Position numbers and translations under genes: made by a program
NCBI GenBank assembly: GCA_037440765.1
Contig: JBBITL010000018.1
Span: 80,198-144,197 of the forward strand
DNA length: 64,000 nucleotides
Direction of reading: 5' to 3'
Source: DTKY01 sp037440765
GTDB lineage: Bacteria > Acidobacteriota > Terriglobia > Bryobacterales > Bryobacteraceae
Notes under the pieces: model-generated
The model's database searches: none
What the model was told of the DNA's origin: nothing
Seen by the model: only the letters and a program-made list of their open reading frames with translations
In this document: positions 27,478 to 36,352 of the stretch, in pieces
How positions within the stretch are numbered: the stretch's first letter is position 1
Layout: each line of letters begins with the position of its first letter

Positions 27478-28923
27478 TCAGGGAGAGTGCTGCCCGCCGA
27501 GAACCTGCGCCCGGAACACGTACAGGCGTGTGGCCGGACTGGAGCAGACGTCCGGCTTGACACCGGCCTTGGCCGCCAGCGCCTCGAAGAACTTGTCCGC
27601 GTTCCAGTTGCGGCCGGCGGCCACCTGCGGCAGCAGCACGCCCTGCCGGTCCTGTGTCTTGAGTACGGCGCCGTGGCGGTTGACCTGAAACTCCCCGCGA
27701 TCCAGGAGGCGCTTGAGCGGCGTCAGCACGGACACCTCGATATCCACGCCGGTCTCCGATCTGGCGAGCGGCTTGAAACGCGTGTCCTCCAGGGCGGCGG
27801 CCAAGGTCAGCTCCGGAACGGCTCGTCCCAGAGATTGCGTCGCAGCGGTCCTCCCCAGGCAGCCGCGCAGTTTCCCGTCCTGGTGCAGGGTCACAAACAG
27901 CCCCGCCCGGCGCTCCAACGCGGGCTCCGCTGAGGATGGAAAGTCCAGCAGCATCTGCCGGCCCGTTCGCTGGTACTCCTCCAGGGTTTGTCTGGCGAGC
28001 TTGAGCACGGCCGCCTGAGCCTCGCGGCTCAGTTCCAGTGCCGTGTGCGGGAAATAGGCCAGCGATGCGTAGCTCACCGAGCTTTGATAGTCGCCCGTTA
28101 TGTCTCCGGAGGTCTGGTAGTCGAGAAGCGCCTGGAAGATCTCACCCTCCCCGCCAAGGGCGCGGACCGTGGCCAGCAGCAGCGAGACCGGCTCGTGACC
28201 GCACACCGTGGCCCCGGTCTTGCGCAGCGTCTCCAGGAAGAACCACTCGCGCAGGCTGCCGGCCGCCTCTATCACTTCCTCGTCAAGATCGCCAAGCCTG
28301 TCGGCGACCAGCATGTCCGCCGGGAAGGGTTTGTACCCGAAGCGGCTGCCGTAGTGCGTGAGGTCCGAGCTCGCTACCAGCACCGTGCCTGAGGACAGCG
28401 CCCCCGCCAGCGCTCTGGCGGCCTCCTGCCGTCTGTCCTGGCCCAGGCCGCCGACGCAGAGTGGAACCATGCGGGCGCCGGGCGCCGCCTTTTGCAGCAG
28501 AGGGATCTGAATCTCGATGGAGTGATCGCAGACCAGGGATTCGGGCTTCGTGCCAAAAGGACTCCGGGCGGCCAGCTTGCGCGCCAGTTCAAGATCGATC
28601 TCCACCCGCCCGAGCGGAGTCGAGTAGCTTTCTATCTCGGGGATCCAGATGCCAGGCGGAGCGCTGCGGTGGGAGAAGCCGGCCACGATCACGGTTCGCG
28701 GCTGCGCGCGCTCCAGGTGACGATAAACGGCCGCCGCCACCGTGCCCGAGTAGGCCAGGCCGGCATGCGGAGCCACGAACGCCACCGCGCCCGGCTGCAC
28801 GTGCCTGCCGGTGCGCTTCTCCGACTCACGCCACAGGCTCTCGATCAGCGCCGCCAGTTCCTGGCGTGAGCCGGGATACCAGCTCCCGCTGAAAGGCGAA
28901 GCATGACACGCTGGTTCGGTCAT
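27478..28923 (-). CDS. Memo-AMMECR1 fusion protein (AmmeMemoRadiSam system A plus B)
   Basis: The 481-residue protein joins a Memo-like domain (residues about 1-275; Y-S-G-T-V-A-A-A, S-S-D-L-T-H-Y-G, D-H-S-I-E-I-Q-I-P-L-L-Q and conserved His residues) to an AMMECR1 domain (from about 300; L-R-G-C-L-G, corresponding to the family's LRGCIG). In bacteria these two occur with a radical SAM enzyme of the same system, whose product is unknown. No radical SAM gene is adjacent here: the neighbours are an aminotransferase and the sulfatases. The fused form itself is known in some genomes. The Memo domain may have redox or metal-binding function. Confidence 0.9.
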   Translation of the reverse strand: MTEPACHASPFSGSWYPGSRQELAALIESLWRESEKRTGRHVQPGAVAFVAPHAGLAYSGTVAAAVYRHLERAQPRTVIVAGFSHRSAPPGIWIPEIESYSTPLGRVEIDLELARKLAARSPFGTKPESLVCDHSIEIQIPLLQKAAPGARMVPLCVGGLGQDRRQEAARALAGALSSGTVLVASSDLTHYGSRFGYKPFPADMLVADRLGDLDEEVIEAAGSLREWFFLETLRKTGATVCGHEPVSLLLATVRALGGEGEIFQALLDYQTSGDITGDYQSSVSYASLAYFPHTALELSREAQAAVLKLARQTLEEYQRTGRQMLLDFPSSAEPALERRAGLFVTLHQDGKLRGCLGRTAATQSLGRAVPELTLAAALEDTRFKPLARSETGVDIEVSVLTPLKRLLDRGEFQVNRHGAVLKTQDRQGVLLPQVAAGRNWNADKFFEALAAKAGVKPDVCSSPATRLYVFRAQVLGGQHSP

Positions 28924-28998
28924 GGGCGGTGCCGCCTACCAAGGGTATTGTAGCCCCTTCGCCTGACGCCGGCAGCGGCCGGCGCCGGACTGAGAGAC

Positions 28999-29027
28999 TG
29001 TACTGCCATCCGGAAGGGGGATATAAT
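28999..29027 (+). promoter_or_regulatory. candidate sigma70 promoter for the sulfatase-sugar gene run
   Basis: A consensus TATAAT (29022-29027) lies about 26 bases before the first sulfatase start, with a weak -35 (CTGTAC at 28999-29004) at 17 bases. A GGGAGG ribosome-binding site follows near 29040. This is the only strong -10 that I see in front of the eight-gene run. Confidence 0.5.
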
Positions 29028-29053
29028 GACATCCTCCAGGGAGGCCTGACCCA

Positions 29054-30547
29054 ATGAACCGCCGTCAAGCGTTGTCCCAGATGGCTGCCTTGCCGCTGGC
29101 CGGTCGTATGGCTGCGGCGCCGGCCAAGCCGAGAAACGTCATCTTCATCCTGACCGACGACCACCGCTATGACGCGGTGGGCTTCCTGAAGGGTCAGAGC
29201 TTCCTGGAGACTCCGAATCTGGACCGGTTGGCCCGCGAGGGCGCCAACTTCAGCGGCGCCTGCGTCACAACCGCGCTGTGTTCGCCCAGCCGCGCCACCA
29301 TCCTGACCGGCGTCTACGCCCACCGCCACCGCATCGTGGACAACAACACCGCCATCCCGCCTGGGACCAGGTTCTTTCCCCAGCTCTTGCAGAAAGCCGG
29401 CTACCGCACGGCCTTCATCGGCAAGTGGCACATGGGCAACGCGGACGACGCCCCGCAGCCCGGCTTCGACCGCTGGGTCAGCTTCCGCGGGCAGGGAACT
29501 TACACGCCTTCCAAGGACGGCCTCAATGTGGACGGGAAGCGGGTTCCGCAGAAGGGCTACATCACCGACGAGCTGACGGACTACGCCCTGGACTGGCTGC
29601 GCACGCTCGGCCCCAACCAGCCCTACTTCCTTTACCTCTCGCACAAGGCGGTTCATTCGGACTTTGTGCCGGCCGCACGGCACGCCGGCCGCTACAAGGA
29701 CGCCAGGTTCGTCCCCCCTGCCACCATGGCCGCCACCGGCAAGATGGCGCGGAACAGGCCCATGTGGGTCCAGAACATGCGCAACTCCTGGCACGGCGTC
29801 GATTATCCGTACCACTCCAGCCTGGATGTCGGCGAGTACTACAAGCGCTACGCCGAAGCGCTCCTCGGTGTCGACGACAGCGTGGGGCGCGTTCTCGGCG
29901 AGCTGGCCAGCCGGGGCCAGCTCGACTCCACGCTGATCATCTACACCAGCGACAACGGCTTCGCCTTCGGCGAGCACGGGCTGATCGACAAGCGCACCGC
30001 CTACGAGGAGTCCATGCGCGTTCCGCTGCTGGCGCGCTGTCCGGAGCTGTTTTCGGGAGGGCGCACGGTAAGCTCCACCGTGGCCAACCTGGACATCATG
30101 CCGACGGTGCTGGATGCCTGCGGCGTGGCCATCCCGCAGGGGCTGGACGGCCGTAGCTGGCTTCCCCTGGTCCGGGGGGAGAATGTGGACTGGCGCAGGG
30201 AACTGCTCTACGCGTACTACTGGGAGCGCAATTACCCGCATACGCCGACCGTCCACGCCCTCCGCACGGACCGCTACAAGTTCATCCGCTGCCACGGCGT
30301 CTGGGACATCGACGAGCTCTACGATCTTCAGGAAGACCCGCTGGAGTCGAACAACCTGATCTTCAGCGCCGAGCACCGGCAGACGGCCGCCGAGATGCGC
30401 AAGCGCCTGTTCGCGGTGCTGGCGGAGACCGGCGGCCTGAACATGCCGCTATGGCCAGACAGCGGCGGCACATCGAACCTGCGCCACCCCGGCCGGTCCA
30501 AGGCCGCCGAGTTCCCGCCCGAGCTGATGCCGCCGCCCAAGACCTAG
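29054..30547 (+). CDS. arylsulfatase-family sulfatase, Tat/Sec exported
   Basis: The 497-residue enzyme has the formylglycine motif C-S-P-S-R with C76 to be oxidised, the metal-binding T-D-D-H segment near residue 35 and a G-K-W-H block near 122. These are type I sulfatase features; substrates are sulfated glycans or other sulfate esters. The N-terminus (M-N-R-R-Q-A-L-S-Q-M) looks like a twin-arginine-type or Sec signal. The maturase (FGE or anSME) is not in the window. It is the first of eight co-directional genes and is 24 bases before a second sulfatase. Confidence 0.9.
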   Translation: MNRRQALSQMAALPLAGRMAAAPAKPRNVIFILTDDHRYDAVGFLKGQSFLETPNLDRLAREGANFSGACVTTALCSPSRATILTGVYAHRHRIVDNNTAIPPGTRFFPQLLQKAGYRTAFIGKWHMGNADDAPQPGFDRWVSFRGQGTYTPSKDGLNVDGKRVPQKGYITDELTDYALDWLRTLGPNQPYFLYLSHKAVHSDFVPAARHAGRYKDARFVPPATMAATGKMARNRPMWVQNMRNSWHGVDYPYHSSLDVGEYYKRYAEALLGVDDSVGRVLGELASRGQLDSTLIIYTSDNGFAFGEHGLIDKRTAYEESMRVPLLARCPELFSGGRTVSSTVANLDIMPTVLDACGVAIPQGLDGRSWLPLVRGENVDWRRELLYAYYWERNYPHTPTVHALRTDRYKFIRCHGVWDIDELYDLQEDPLESNNLIFSAEHRQTAAEMRKRLFAVLAETGGLNMPLWPDSGGTSNLRHPGRSKAAEFPPELMPPPKT

Positions 30548-30571
30548 CTCTCGCGGCGGAGAGGAGGTGTC

Positions 30572-31951
30572 ATGGACAGGAGGAGCTTTTTCGGAACCGC
30601 AGGCATCGGTGCGCTGTCAGCGGCCCAGCTGCCGGCCTCCGCCGCGCGCCCCAATGTCCTTGTGGTTTACACCGACCAGCAGCGCTGGGATTCGGTCGGG
30701 GCCTACGGCAGTCCCATGGACCTGACCCCCAACCTGGACCGCATGGCGAGGGGCGGCGTCCGCTTCGAGCGGGCCTTCACCGCGCAGCCGGTCTGCGCGC
30801 CCGCTCGCAGTTCCATACAGACCGGAAAGTACCCCACAACTACCGGCGTCATCCGCAACAACCTGGTTCTCAGGGATGACGAGCAGACCCTGGCGCACTA
30901 CTTCAAGCGGGCCGGTTACCAGACCGGCTACATAGGGAAGTGGCACTTGGCCGCCACCCGCGAAAAACCGGTCCCGCTCGAACGCCGCGGCGGCTACGAC
31001 GAGTACTGGGCCGCCGCCGACGCGCTGGAATGGAGCTCCGGCGCATTCCAGGGAAGGATGTTCGACGCCGCCAACCGCGCCGTGGAGTTCAACAAATACC
31101 GCGTCGATTTCCTGACCGACCTGGCCGTCGATTTCATCCGCCAGCGCAAACAGCAACCCTTCTACCTGTTCCTCTCTTATCTCGAGCCCCATCACCAGAA
31201 CGACGCCAACCGGTACATAGCGCCGGAGGGTTACGCCGACCGTTATCGCAACAACTTCCACATTCCGCCGGACCTCGCCCCGTTTCCGGGAGACTGGAAA
31301 TCCCAGTTGCCGGACTACTACGGCATCATCGCCCGCCTTGACGAGTGCTTAGGACGCCTGCTCAAAGAGCTGGAGGATCAGAATCTCGGCCGGAACACCA
31401 TCGTGGTGTTCACCACGGATCACGGATGCCACTTCCGGACCCGCAATCCGGAGTACAAGCGTAGTTGCCACGATGCCTCCATCCGCATCCCGCTGGTGAT
31501 CGGCGGCCCGGGCTTCGGGGCCGGCCGGGTTGTGCCCGAACTGGTGAGCATCGTTGACCTGCCGCCGACTCTCCTGGATGCCGCCGGAATTGAAGTCCCG
31601 TCCGCCATGCAGGGCCGGAGCCTGATGAAGCTGGCCGGCGGCGGCTCCACCGGCTGGTCAAACGAGATCTTCGTGCAGATGAGGGAGGAAGCCCTCCAGC
31701 GGGCCATCCGCACCGAGCGCTGGAAGTACTGTATCTTCAACCCCAACGCCCCCGGCATGGAGCCTTCCTCGGCCGAGTACACCGAGCGCTATCTGTACGA
31801 CCTCTACAGCGATCCCCACGAGCTGGTCAACCTGGTCGGACGCGGCACCCACCGGACGGTCGCCGACGAGCTGCAAGCCAGGTTGATCGAGCGTATGGTT
31901 GCCATAGGAGAGCCGCGCCCCAAGGTCACGCCGGCACGCTACTACGCCTGA
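30572..31951 (+). CDS. second sulfatase, exported
   Basis: The 459-residue protein is related to the preceding sulfatase. Its formylglycine site is C-A-P-A-R with C75, a CxPxR form that is usually still converted. Metal ligands appear in Y-T-D-Q-Q-R and in T-T-D-H-G. The N-terminus M-D-R-R-S-F-F-G-T-A-G looks like a Tat signal. A strong ribosome-binding site (GGAGAGGAGG) precedes the ATG. Twelve bases separate its stop from the epimerase gene, so it likely shares a transcript with the sugar genes, although its substrate may be unrelated to theirs. Confidence 0.9.
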   Translation: MDRRSFFGTAGIGALSAAQLPASAARPNVLVVYTDQQRWDSVGAYGSPMDLTPNLDRMARGGVRFERAFTAQPVCAPARSSIQTGKYPTTTGVIRNNLVLRDDEQTLAHYFKRAGYQTGYIGKWHLAATREKPVPLERRGGYDEYWAAADALEWSSGAFQGRMFDAANRAVEFNKYRVDFLTDLAVDFIRQRKQQPFYLFLSYLEPHHQNDANRYIAPEGYADRYRNNFHIPPDLAPFPGDWKSQLPDYYGIIARLDECLGRLLKELEDQNLGRNTIVVFTTDHGCHFRTRNPEYKRSCHDASIRIPLVIGGPGFGAGRVVPELVSIVDLPPTLLDAAGIEVPSAMQGRSLMKLAGGGSTGWSNEIFVQMREEALQRAIRTERWKYCIFNPNAPGMEPSSAEYTERYLYDLYSDPHELVNLVGRGTHRTVADELQARLIERMVAIGEPRPKVTPARYYA

Positions 31952-31963
31952 CCTGATCCGCCT

Positions 31964-32959
31964 ATGCACAGCGATATCAGCAACGCGTTTCAGGGACGCC
32001 GGGTCCTGATCACCGGAGGGCTGGGCTTCATCGGCTCGAACCTGGCCCGGCGGCTGGTGAAGATGGACGCCAGGGTGACGCTGCTCGATAGCCTCATTCC
32101 CGAATACGGCGGAAACCTGTTCAACATTGACGGAATCGAGCGGATGGTCACCGTCAACATCTCCGACGTCCGGGACGCCCACAGCATGGGCTACCTGGTC
32201 AAGGGCCAGGACTACCTGTTCAATCTCGCCGGCCAGACCAGCCACCTGGACTCAATGCAGGATCCCTACACGGACCTGGAGATCAACTGCCGAGCGCAAC
32301 TCTACATTCTCGAAGCGTGCCGCAGCCATAACCCCGGCATCAAGACCGTGTACGCCGGCACCCGCCAGATCTACGGGAAACCCGACTCCCTCCCCGTCGA
32401 CGAGGGACATCTGCTGCGGCCGGTCGACATCAACGGCATCCACAAGATGGCCGGCGAGTGGTATCACATCCTCTACAGCAAGGTCTTCGGCATGCCGTCC
32501 TGCTCTCTGCGGCTTACCAACACCTACGGACCGTGCATGAGGGTGAAGTGCGCGCGCCAGACTTTTTTGGGCATCTGGATCAGGCTGCTGGTCGAGGGGA
32601 AACCCTTCGAGGTCTGGGATGGCCAGCAGCTCCGTGACTTCACTTACGTCGATGACGTCGTTGACGCGATGCTCCTGGCCGCGGCCAGCGAGGCCTCATG
32701 CGGACGCATCTTCAACCTTGGAGGCGACTGCGTCGTCAGCCTCAAGGAGCTGGCTGACATGCTAGTTGAGATCAACGGCGGGGGCGCCTACCAGGTGCGG
32801 CCGTTCCCCCCGGACCGCAAGTGCATCGATATCGGCGACTACTACTCCGACGACAGCGCCATCCGTTCCGCGCTCGGCTGGCGGCCCGCGGTGCCGCTGC
32901 GCGAAGGGCTGGCTCGGACACTCGCTTACTACCGCGAGCACCTGTCCAGGTATCTCTGA
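31964..32959 (+). CDS. NAD-dependent epimerase/dehydratase (extended SDR), catalytic Tyr replaced
   Basis: The 331-residue protein has the Rossmann start T-G-G-L-G-F-I-G-S-N at residue 17 and follows the usual nucleotide-sugar epimerase/dehydratase plan, with the T133 position of the catalytic triad in Y-A-G-T-R. The YxxxK site, however, reads N157-G-I-H-K161, so the proton-donor tyrosine is an asparagine. The later F-N-L-G-G and D-F-T-Y-V-D-D blocks are normal. It could be a nucleotide-sugar epimerase or decarboxylase with an altered mechanism. It begins the sugar part of the run. Confidence 0.85.
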   Translation: MHSDISNAFQGRRVLITGGLGFIGSNLARRLVKMDARVTLLDSLIPEYGGNLFNIDGIERMVTVNISDVRDAHSMGYLVKGQDYLFNLAGQTSHLDSMQDPYTDLEINCRAQLYILEACRSHNPGIKTVYAGTRQIYGKPDSLPVDEGHLLRPVDINGIHKMAGEWYHILYSKVFGMPSCSLRLTNTYGPCMRVKCARQTFLGIWIRLLVEGKPFEVWDGQQLRDFTYVDDVVDAMLLAAASEASCGRIFNLGGDCVVSLKELADMLVEINGGGAYQVRPFPPDRKCIDIGDYYSDDSAIRSALGWRPAVPLREGLARTLAYYREHLSRYL

Positions 32960-32971
32960 AGAACAACCGCC

Positions 32972-34105
32972 ATGACGGCTTTGAAGATCCCCCAGACCGA
33001 CCCCAGGGCGAACTATATGGCCCACGCCGCCGGGATCGAGGCGGCTATCTCGGAAGTGCTGCGCCGGGGACGTTACATACTGGGACAGGAGGTCTCAGCC
33101 TTCGAGCGGGAGTTCTCCGCCTGGCTTGGCGCCGCCGGCGCCATCGGGGCCGGAAACGGCACCGATGCCTTGCAGCTTGCGCTGCGCGCGTGCGGCATCG
33201 GCCCGGGCGACACCGTCGTCACCGTTTCCCATACCGCAGTGGCAACGGTTGCCGCCATTGAACTGGCTGGCGCCGAGCCGCTTCTGGTCGACATAGACCC
33301 CGTGTCCTTCACCATGGATCCGGCCTGCCTGGATGCAGCTTTGCGAAGCCACCGGAACAGGCGGTTGAGGGCCGTGATCCCGGTTCACTTGTACGGCCAT
33401 CCAGCGGACATGCCGGCGATCATGGAGATCGCGCGGCGCGACCGGCTGCGGGTGATCGAGGACTGCGCTCAGTCGCACGGGGCCGCCATTGGCGGGCGCA
33501 AGACTGGCTGCTGGGGAGACATGGCGGCATTCAGCTTCTACCCCACCAAGAACCTGGGGGCGCTGGGAGACGGCGGCGCCCTGGTCACAAGCGACCAGGA
33601 ACTGGCCGCCCGCGCCAGGAGCCTGCGCGAGTACGGCTGGCGGGAAAGGTATGTGAGCGAGTCGGCCGGGATGAACACCCGGCTAGACGAACTGCAAGCC
33701 GCTGTCCTGAGGGTGAAACTGCGCCACCTCGACGCTGAGAATGCCGCCCGCCGGCGAATCGCCCAGGCCTACGACAGCCTGCTTGGCGGAAGCTCCCTGG
33801 GCCTGCCTGGGACCCGGGCTGGCTGCCTGCACGGGCGCCACCAGTATGTGGTGCGGGCACCGGACCGGGACGGTCTGAGGTCTTACCTTCAGACGCAGGG
33901 GATCGGGACGCTCGTACACTACCCCGTCCCCGTGCACCAGCAGCCGGCCTACCGGGGGAGGATTGCCGTTTCCGGCACTCTGATTGAGACCGAGCGCGCC
34001 GCGCGAGAGGTCCTCAGCCTGCCGCTCTACCCTGAGCTGACGCCCGGAGAGGTGGAAACCGTCGCCCGCGCCATCCTGCATGCCACAGCCGGCGGGTGTG
34101 TCTGA
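32972..34105 (+). CDS. DegT/DnrJ/EryC1/StrS-family sugar aminotransferase
   Basis: The 377-residue PLP enzyme has the family signatures G-N-G-T-D-A-L near residue 61, D-C-A-Q-S-H-G near 164 and the PLP lysine in S-F-Y-P-T-K-N-L-G near 186. These enzymes add an amino group to keto sugars (as in 4-amino or 3-amino deoxy sugars). With the preceding SDR protein it suggests an amino-sugar branch. Twelve bases follow the epimerase stop. The product class is inferred from the family. Confidence 0.92.
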   Translation: MTALKIPQTDPRANYMAHAAGIEAAISEVLRRGRYILGQEVSAFEREFSAWLGAAGAIGAGNGTDALQLALRACGIGPGDTVVTVSHTAVATVAAIELAGAEPLLVDIDPVSFTMDPACLDAALRSHRNRRLRAVIPVHLYGHPADMPAIMEIARRDRLRVIEDCAQSHGAAIGGRKTGCWGDMAAFSFYPTKNLGALGDGGALVTSDQELAARARSLREYGWRERYVSESAGMNTRLDELQAAVLRVKLRHLDAENAARRRIAQAYDSLLGGSSLGLPGTRAGCLHGRHQYVVRAPDRDGLRSYLQTQGIGTLVHYPVPVHQQPAYRGRIAVSGTLIETERAAREVLSLPLYPELTPGEVETVARAILHATAGGCV

Positions 34106-34144
34106 TGGTAGAACGGCAGAGAGTTGGTCCACCATGGTGCTGCG

Positions 34145-34252
34145 ATGTCTATGAATGTCAATGAACCGGAGGTCCGCGCGCTGGCGGCGAAGCTGGCGCG
34201 GCTGCGCGGGGTGTCGTTGACCAGGGCGGTGCATGACGCTGTGCGCCACCAA
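34145..34252 (+). pseudogene. vapB-type antitoxin remnant (5' part only)
   Basis: From ATG 34145 about 36 residues read as a Rv0623/VapB-type antitoxin start: N-E-P-E-V-R-A-L-A, then G-V-S-L-T-R-A-V-H-D-A-V. The similarity stops near residue 36, and the frame continues into arginine-rich text unlike the family's C-terminus. A complete member would be about 80 residues. This and the vapC remnant explain most of the 334-base gap between the DegT gene and the deoxyhypusine-synthase-like gene. Confidence 0.55.
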
Positions 34253-34355
34253 TCAGGCCGGGAGAGGAGCCGGCGGGGCAGAAGCGGGCTGGAAGCCGCC
34301 GTGGTCGTTGACAGCCGGGTAGATGCCGTGGCCATCGGCGAGTTCGACATGTCCT

Positions 34356-34421
34356 TCCGGCGAGCCGCTGTTGTTCAAAGGGGACGGCTTTTCCGGGGCG
34401 GACGTCCGCCCGGCGCCGCCC
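34356..34421 (+). pseudogene. vapC toxin remnant (3' end only)
   Basis: A short frame here encodes G-E-P-L-L-F-K-G-D-G-F-S followed by a P-rich tail. That block is the usual C-terminus of PIN-domain VapC toxins, where the last catalytic Asp lies just before it. The rest of the toxin is missing, presumably through an internal deletion from vapB into vapC. The frame runs into the next gene, whose ATG at 34440 lies beyond it. Confidence 0.55.
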
Positions 34422-34439
34422 GGCTGGCAGATCGGGTTC

Positions 34440-35372
34440 ATGAGCTCCAGATTTCAAGTATTCGATAGATCGCGCCTGAAGCTGCGGCCGCTGGCGGAGC
34501 GGGTGAGCGGCCTTGAACTCGGCCACTGGCTGTCGCTTGAGGACGAACCCCCGCCGTTTGAGGACTATCGCCTCACCGAGGTCGCCCGGCGCCTGGTGCG
34601 CGCCCAGGCCACAGGCTCGGCGCGCATCCTCATGGCGGGCGCGCACCTGATCCGCGCCGGCGTCAGCCGTCACATCATCGATCTTCTCGAGCGCGGTCTG
34701 ATCGATCACATCGCGCTCAACGGCGATGGCGTCATCCACGACTACGAACTGGCCCGCATCGGGGCCACCACCGAGAGCGTGGCCAACTACATCCAAACCG
34801 GCGAGTTCGGCTTATGGAAGGAGACCGGTGAGCTTAACGACTGGATCGTCGAGGCCGCCCGCGACGACATGGGCCTCGGCGAAAACGCCGGACGCCGCCT
34901 GGAGTCCAGCGATTATCCCCACCGCCGCCTCAGCCTGCTGGCCGCGGCGTACCGGGCGGGCGTGCCGGCAACAGTGCACGTCGGCGTGGGCTATGACATC
35001 ATCCACCAGCACCCGAACTGTGACGGCGCGGCTCTCGGCGCGGCCAGCTACCGCGACTTCCTGATCTTTGCCCGCGCAGTTGAAAGGCTGGAGGGAGGCG
35101 CCGCGCTTAGCTTCGGATCAGCCGTCATGGCGCCCGAGGTCTTTCTGAAAGCCCTGGCCATGGCGCGAAACGCGGCCCACCAGCAGGGGCGGCGCATAAC
35201 GGACTTCGTGACCGCAGTATTCGATCTGGCCGGCGATCCGGGCTATTACTTCCGGCCCAGGAAGACGCTCCTGGAGCGCACCGTCGCCGGCGGCGGCGCG
35301 GGCTTCTACTTCCGGGGCGACCACCGCGCGACGCTCCCCGCGCTGCGCCGCGCTCTGCTCAAGCTGACATGA
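34440..35372 (+). CDS. deoxyhypusine-synthase-like protein, function unassigned
   Basis: The 310-residue protein follows the deoxyhypusine synthase fold: M-A-G-A-H-L-I-R-A-G-V near residue 65, I-D-L-L-E-R-G-L-I near 80, A-L-N-G-D-G-V-I-H-D near 92, then G-E-F-G-L-W-K-E-T-G near 121. The H-V-G-V-G-Y-D-I-I-H-Q-H-P block near 180 is typical of bacterial homologues. True deoxyhypusine synthases have a catalytic lysine in a P-D-E-A-V-S-W-G-K type segment; here the C-terminus has nothing like it, so eIF5A modification is not supported. It overlaps the PfkB kinase by four bases. I start it at 34440, after the VapC remnant. Confidence 0.75.
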   Translation: MSSRFQVFDRSRLKLRPLAERVSGLELGHWLSLEDEPPPFEDYRLTEVARRLVRAQATGSARILMAGAHLIRAGVSRHIIDLLERGLIDHIALNGDGVIHDYELARIGATTESVANYIQTGEFGLWKETGELNDWIVEAARDDMGLGENAGRRLESSDYPHRRLSLLAAAYRAGVPATVHVGVGYDIIHQHPNCDGAALGAASYRDFLIFARAVERLEGGAALSFGSAVMAPEVFLKALAMARNAAHQQGRRITDFVTAVFDLAGDPGYYFRPRKTLLERTVAGGGAGFYFRGDHRATLPALRRALLKLT

Positions 35373-36352
35373 CCGCCGCGCAAATACTGGCCGGCTTGCC
35401 GCGTCTCAGCGCGCTGGTGGTGGGCGACGTCTGCCTGGACCGCTGGTGCACTTACGACCCCGCCACGAGCGAACCGTCACGCGAGACCGGCATCCCCCGC
35501 ATCGGCGTGGTAAGGACCGATGTAAGCGCCGGCGGCGGCGGCACGGTCGCCAACAACCTGGTAGCCCTGGGCGCGCGCGCGGCCGTTCTCGGCGTGATCG
35601 GCGACGACGGCCACGGTCACGAACTCCGGCGCGCCCTCCCCTGCGAGACGCTCCTGGGGACTGTCCGCTCAGTTCCCACGTTCACCTACACCAAGCTCAT
35701 CAACGCCGGGACGGGAATCGAGGACCAGCCCCGCATCGACTTCATCTCAACGCAGCCCCTGCCTGCCGAGGTCGAGCGGCAGGTCCTGGACCGCCTCGAA
35801 TCCGTGGCCGCCGGCTTCGATGTGATCCTCATCTCGGACCAGGCGGAGACCGGCCAGGGAGTCGTCACGCCCGCCGTTCGGCGGCTCCTTGCCAACCTGG
35901 CCCTTCGCCATCCGGAGAAGATCTTCTGGGCCGACTCGCGCAAGCACATACACGAGTTCCGGCGGGTGATCATCAAGCCCAACCGTGAGGAGGCGGACGC
36001 GGCGTGCCTTCGCCTCTTTGGCGGCATCGACTACCCGAAGCTGCGAGAGCACGCCCGGGCCCCGTTCATGGTGGTTACTATGGGAAGTGAGGGCGCACTG
36101 CTTGTGGAACCCGCAGGCCTGATGCCGGTTGCGGCACTCCCCGTCGCGAAACCCTTGGATATCTGCGGCGCCGGAGACAGTTTCTCGGCGGGCGCTGCCC
36201 TGGCCCTGGCCGTGACCGGGTCACCGGCGGATGCGGTTCGCTTCGGCAACCTGGTCGCCTCGATTACGATCATGAAGAAGGGAACGGGCACAGCCTCGCC
36301 AAGGGAAGTGCTGGAGGCCGCTGCCGGGACCGATGAACACTCTCGCCATTGA
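35369..36352 (+). CDS. PfkB-family sugar kinase (HldE N-domain-like)
   Basis: The 327-residue ribokinase-fold enzyme starts V-V-G-D-V-C-L-D-R-W near residue 17, like heptose-7-phosphate kinases. It has the glycine motif S-A-G-G-G-G-T-V-A-N-N and the catalytic G-A-G-D-S-F near residue 268. HldE/RfaE kinases phosphorylate D-glycero-D-manno-heptose-7-phosphate; the GmhA-like gene two positions downstream makes the matching substrate class. There is no attached nucleotidyltransferase domain. It overlaps the neighbours by 4 and 20 bases. The real sugar is unproven. Confidence 0.82.
   Translation: MTAAQILAGLPRLSALVVGDVCLDRWCTYDPATSEPSRETGIPRIGVVRTDVSAGGGGTVANNLVALGARAAVLGVIGDDGHGHELRRALPCETLLGTVRSVPTFTYTKLINAGTGIEDQPRIDFISTQPLPAEVERQVLDRLESVAAGFDVILISDQAETGQGVVTPAVRRLLANLALRHPEKIFWADSRKHIHEFRRVIIKPNREEADAACLRLFGGIDYPKLREHARAPFMVVTMGSEGALLVEPAGLMPVAALPVAKPLDICGAGDSFSAGAALALAVTGSPADAVRFGNLVASITIMKKGTGTASPREVLEAAAGTDEHSRH

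Noticed and set aside
28826..30376. A 516-codon reverse frame opposite the first sulfatase
   Set aside because: The plus strand has clear sulfatase motifs; the reverse frame is arginine/valine/glycine-rich without recognisable domains.
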